From: Betaproteobacteria bacterium
GTDB lineage: Bacteria; Pseudomonadota; Gammaproteobacteria; Burkholderiales; Usitatibacteraceae
DNA length: 5,394 nucleotides
Direction of reading: 5' to 3'
Assembly: GCA_012274175.1 (NCBI GenBank)
Contig: JAAOZZ010000156.1
Coordinates: 1-5,394 of the forward strand
Part shown: piece by piece, positions 4,321 through 5,394 of the stretch
Numbering within the stretch: position 1 is the stretch's first letter
Layout: every line of letters begins with the position of its first letter
Translations under genes and position numbers: made by a program
Notes under the pieces: generated by a model
What the model was told of the DNA's origin: nothing
The model's database searches: none
What the model saw: only the letters and a program-made list of their open reading frames with translations

Positions 4321-5394
4321 ATGAACCTGCCGCCCCTCGCGCGTCCACGCGCCGTTGTTTCCTGCATCACGTGCCTGCTGCTGCTTGCGGCCTGCTCCGG
4401 GAAGGAGGCCGCCGGACCCGGGACGCCAGGCGCCGGCGCCCCCCCGCCCCTGCCGGTCGCCGCGGTGCAGGTGCACACGCAGGACGTCCCCATCGCGCTG
4501 GAGGCTGTGGGCCAGGCCGCGGGCTCGCGCGAGGTGCAGATCCGCGCCCGGGTGAGCGGCATCCTCGAGAAGCGCCAGTACGACGAAGGCGCCGCGGTGA
4601 AGGCCGGCGAGACGCTCTTCCTGATCGACCCGGCGCCCTACCAGCTCGCCGTGGAGGACGCCCGGGCCGCGCTGCAGCAGGAGCGCGTGCGCCACGAGCT
4701 GGCGGAGACCGACGCCAAGCGCCTCGAGCCCCTCGCGCGGGAGCAGGCGATCTCGCAACGCGACCTCGACACGGCGCTGTCCACCGCGAAGCAAGCGGCC
4801 GCCTCGATCGCCTCGGCCGACGCGAAGCTCAAGGAAGCGGAGCTCAACCTCTCGTACACCCGCGTGACCGCGCCCATCGCCGGCATCACGGGACGGTCGC
4901 TGCAATCGGAAGGCAGCCTCGTGACGGCGAACACCGACGCGAGCCTGCTCACCACGCTCACCCAGGTGCAGCCCATCTGGGTGCTCTTTCCGCTGGCCGA
5001 AAGCGACTACAACCGGCTGCGGGGAGCGCAGCGAGCCGCGCGCGTGCAGCTGATCGGGGAGGACGGCTCGACCCTCGCCGACCACGGGCGGCTCAACTTC
5101 ACCGGCACCACCGTGGACACGAAGACGGGTGCGGTGCAGCTGCGGGCGGAGTTCGCGAATCCCGGCGAGCGCTGGCTCCCCGGGCAGTTCGTGAAGGTGC
5201 GGGTGCTGGCGGGCGAGCAGCGCGCGATGCTCGTCCCGCAGGGCGCGGTGGTGCAGACGGACCAGGGGCGCCTGGTCATGACCGTGGGGCCGGACGGCAA
5301 GGTGGTACCCAAGCCGGTGCAGACCGCCAACTGGATCGGCAAGGACATGGTCGTCACCGGCGGGCTCGCCGAAGGCGACTCGGTGATCGTGGAC
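4321..5394 (+). CDS. RND efflux periplasmic adaptor lipoprotein (AcrA/MexA family, 3' end cut)
   Basis: Periplasmic adaptor that joins an inner-membrane RND pump to an outer-membrane TolC-type channel for drug export. The frame is open for 358 codons to the right edge; family members have about 370-400 residues, so only the C-terminal end is missing. A lipoprotein signal ends in the lipobox LAAC with Cys25. Next come a Pro/Gly/Ala linker, the first lipoyl half with VSGILEKRQYDEGAAVKAGETLF (about 78-100), an alpha-hairpin (about 110-165), and the second lipoyl half LSYTRVTAPIAGITG. The beta-barrel follows, with IWVLFPLAESD and WLPGQFVKV, then the start of the membrane-proximal domain. The channel-binding RLS motif of the hairpin is present as Arg134, Leu138 and Ser145, so a TolC-type partner is expected. 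The residue after the lipid cysteine is Ser, not Asp as in AcrA. No Shine-Dalgarno is visible before the ATG. A pump gene should follow. Confidence 0.95.
   Translation, partial: MNLPPLARPRAVVSCITCLLLLAACSGKEAAGPGTPGAGAPPPLPVAAVQVHTQDVPIALEAVGQAAGSREVQIRARVSGILEKRQYDEGAAVKAGETLFLIDPAPYQLAVEDARAALQQERVRHELAETDAKRLEPLAREQAISQRDLDTALSTAKQAAASIASADAKLKEAELNLSYTRVTAPIAGITGRSLQSEGSLVTANTDASLLTTLTQVQPIWVLFPLAESDYNRLRGAQRAARVQLIGEDGSTLADHGRLNFTGTTVDTKTGAVQLRAEFANPGERWLPGQFVKVRVLAGEQRAMLVPQGAVVQTDQGRLVMTVGPDGKVVPKPVQTANWIGKDMVVTGGLAEGDSVIVD

Noticed and set aside
2534..4324. A very long open frame on the plus strand (596 codons) across the monooxygenase start, cold-shock gene, gap and repressor
   Set aside because: It is antisense to three well-supported genes, has a composition-driven sequence rich in Arg, Ala, Gly and Pro, and shows no family motif. 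Stop-free antisense frames are expected at this GC content.
3510..4562. A 350-codon minus-strand frame over the repressor, the operator and the adaptor start
   Set aside because: It crosses the well-formed intergenic promoter and lies in the wrong frame for the TetR domain; no recognisable domain.

Overview
The window is GC-rich, bacterial and gene-dense. A Gram-negative proteobacterium, most likely a betaproteobacterium, fits best. The reasons are the lipoprotein RND-efflux adaptor with a divergent AcrR-type repressor, a YhbW-like flavin monooxygenase, an FMN alpha-hydroxy-acid dehydrogenase of the LldD/MdlB group, and a small CspA protein with the DLFAHF form of RNP2. The taxonomic call is an inference from protein style only.

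Left part (1-2797). A DinB-family metal-binding protein (minus strand, cut by the left edge) is divergent from an FMN-dependent alpha-hydroxy-acid dehydrogenase (plus strand), with only about 45 bases between their starts. The dehydrogenase converges on a luciferase-like monooxygenase of the YhbW type (minus strand), and the two coding ends overlap by 32 bases with no visible terminator. A short perfect inverted repeat lies at the left edge, inside the open end of the dinB-like frame.

Middle part (2798-3604). A 68-residue cold-shock protein (minus strand) has a clear transcription unit: a consensus -10, a structured leader of about 140 nt, a strong Shine-Dalgarno and a textbook intrinsic terminator. 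A second GC-rich hairpin follows the terminator, before the monooxygenase gene. Behind the cold-shock promoter lies a gap of about 340 bases without a credible gene. It holds two strong tandem hairpins, the second followed by a U-run on the plus strand. This is an intrinsic terminator with no plus-strand gene in front of it, so a small RNA is possible.

Right part (3605-5394). An AcrR/TetR-type repressor (minus) is divergent from the periplasmic adaptor lipoprotein of an RND multidrug efflux pump (plus, cut by the right edge). The 80-base space between them carries a strong sigma70-like promoter for the pump. An imperfect palindrome resembling the E. coli AcrR operator fills the spacer of that promoter. 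The expected circuit is ligand-relieved repression of the pump, and probably of the regulator itself. The inner-membrane pump gene should follow beyond the window.

I see no CRISPR array, transposase, tRNA, rRNA or defence system. The window is mostly ordinary chromosomal sequence; the least explained items are the orphan terminator with its upstream hairpins and the edge repeat.
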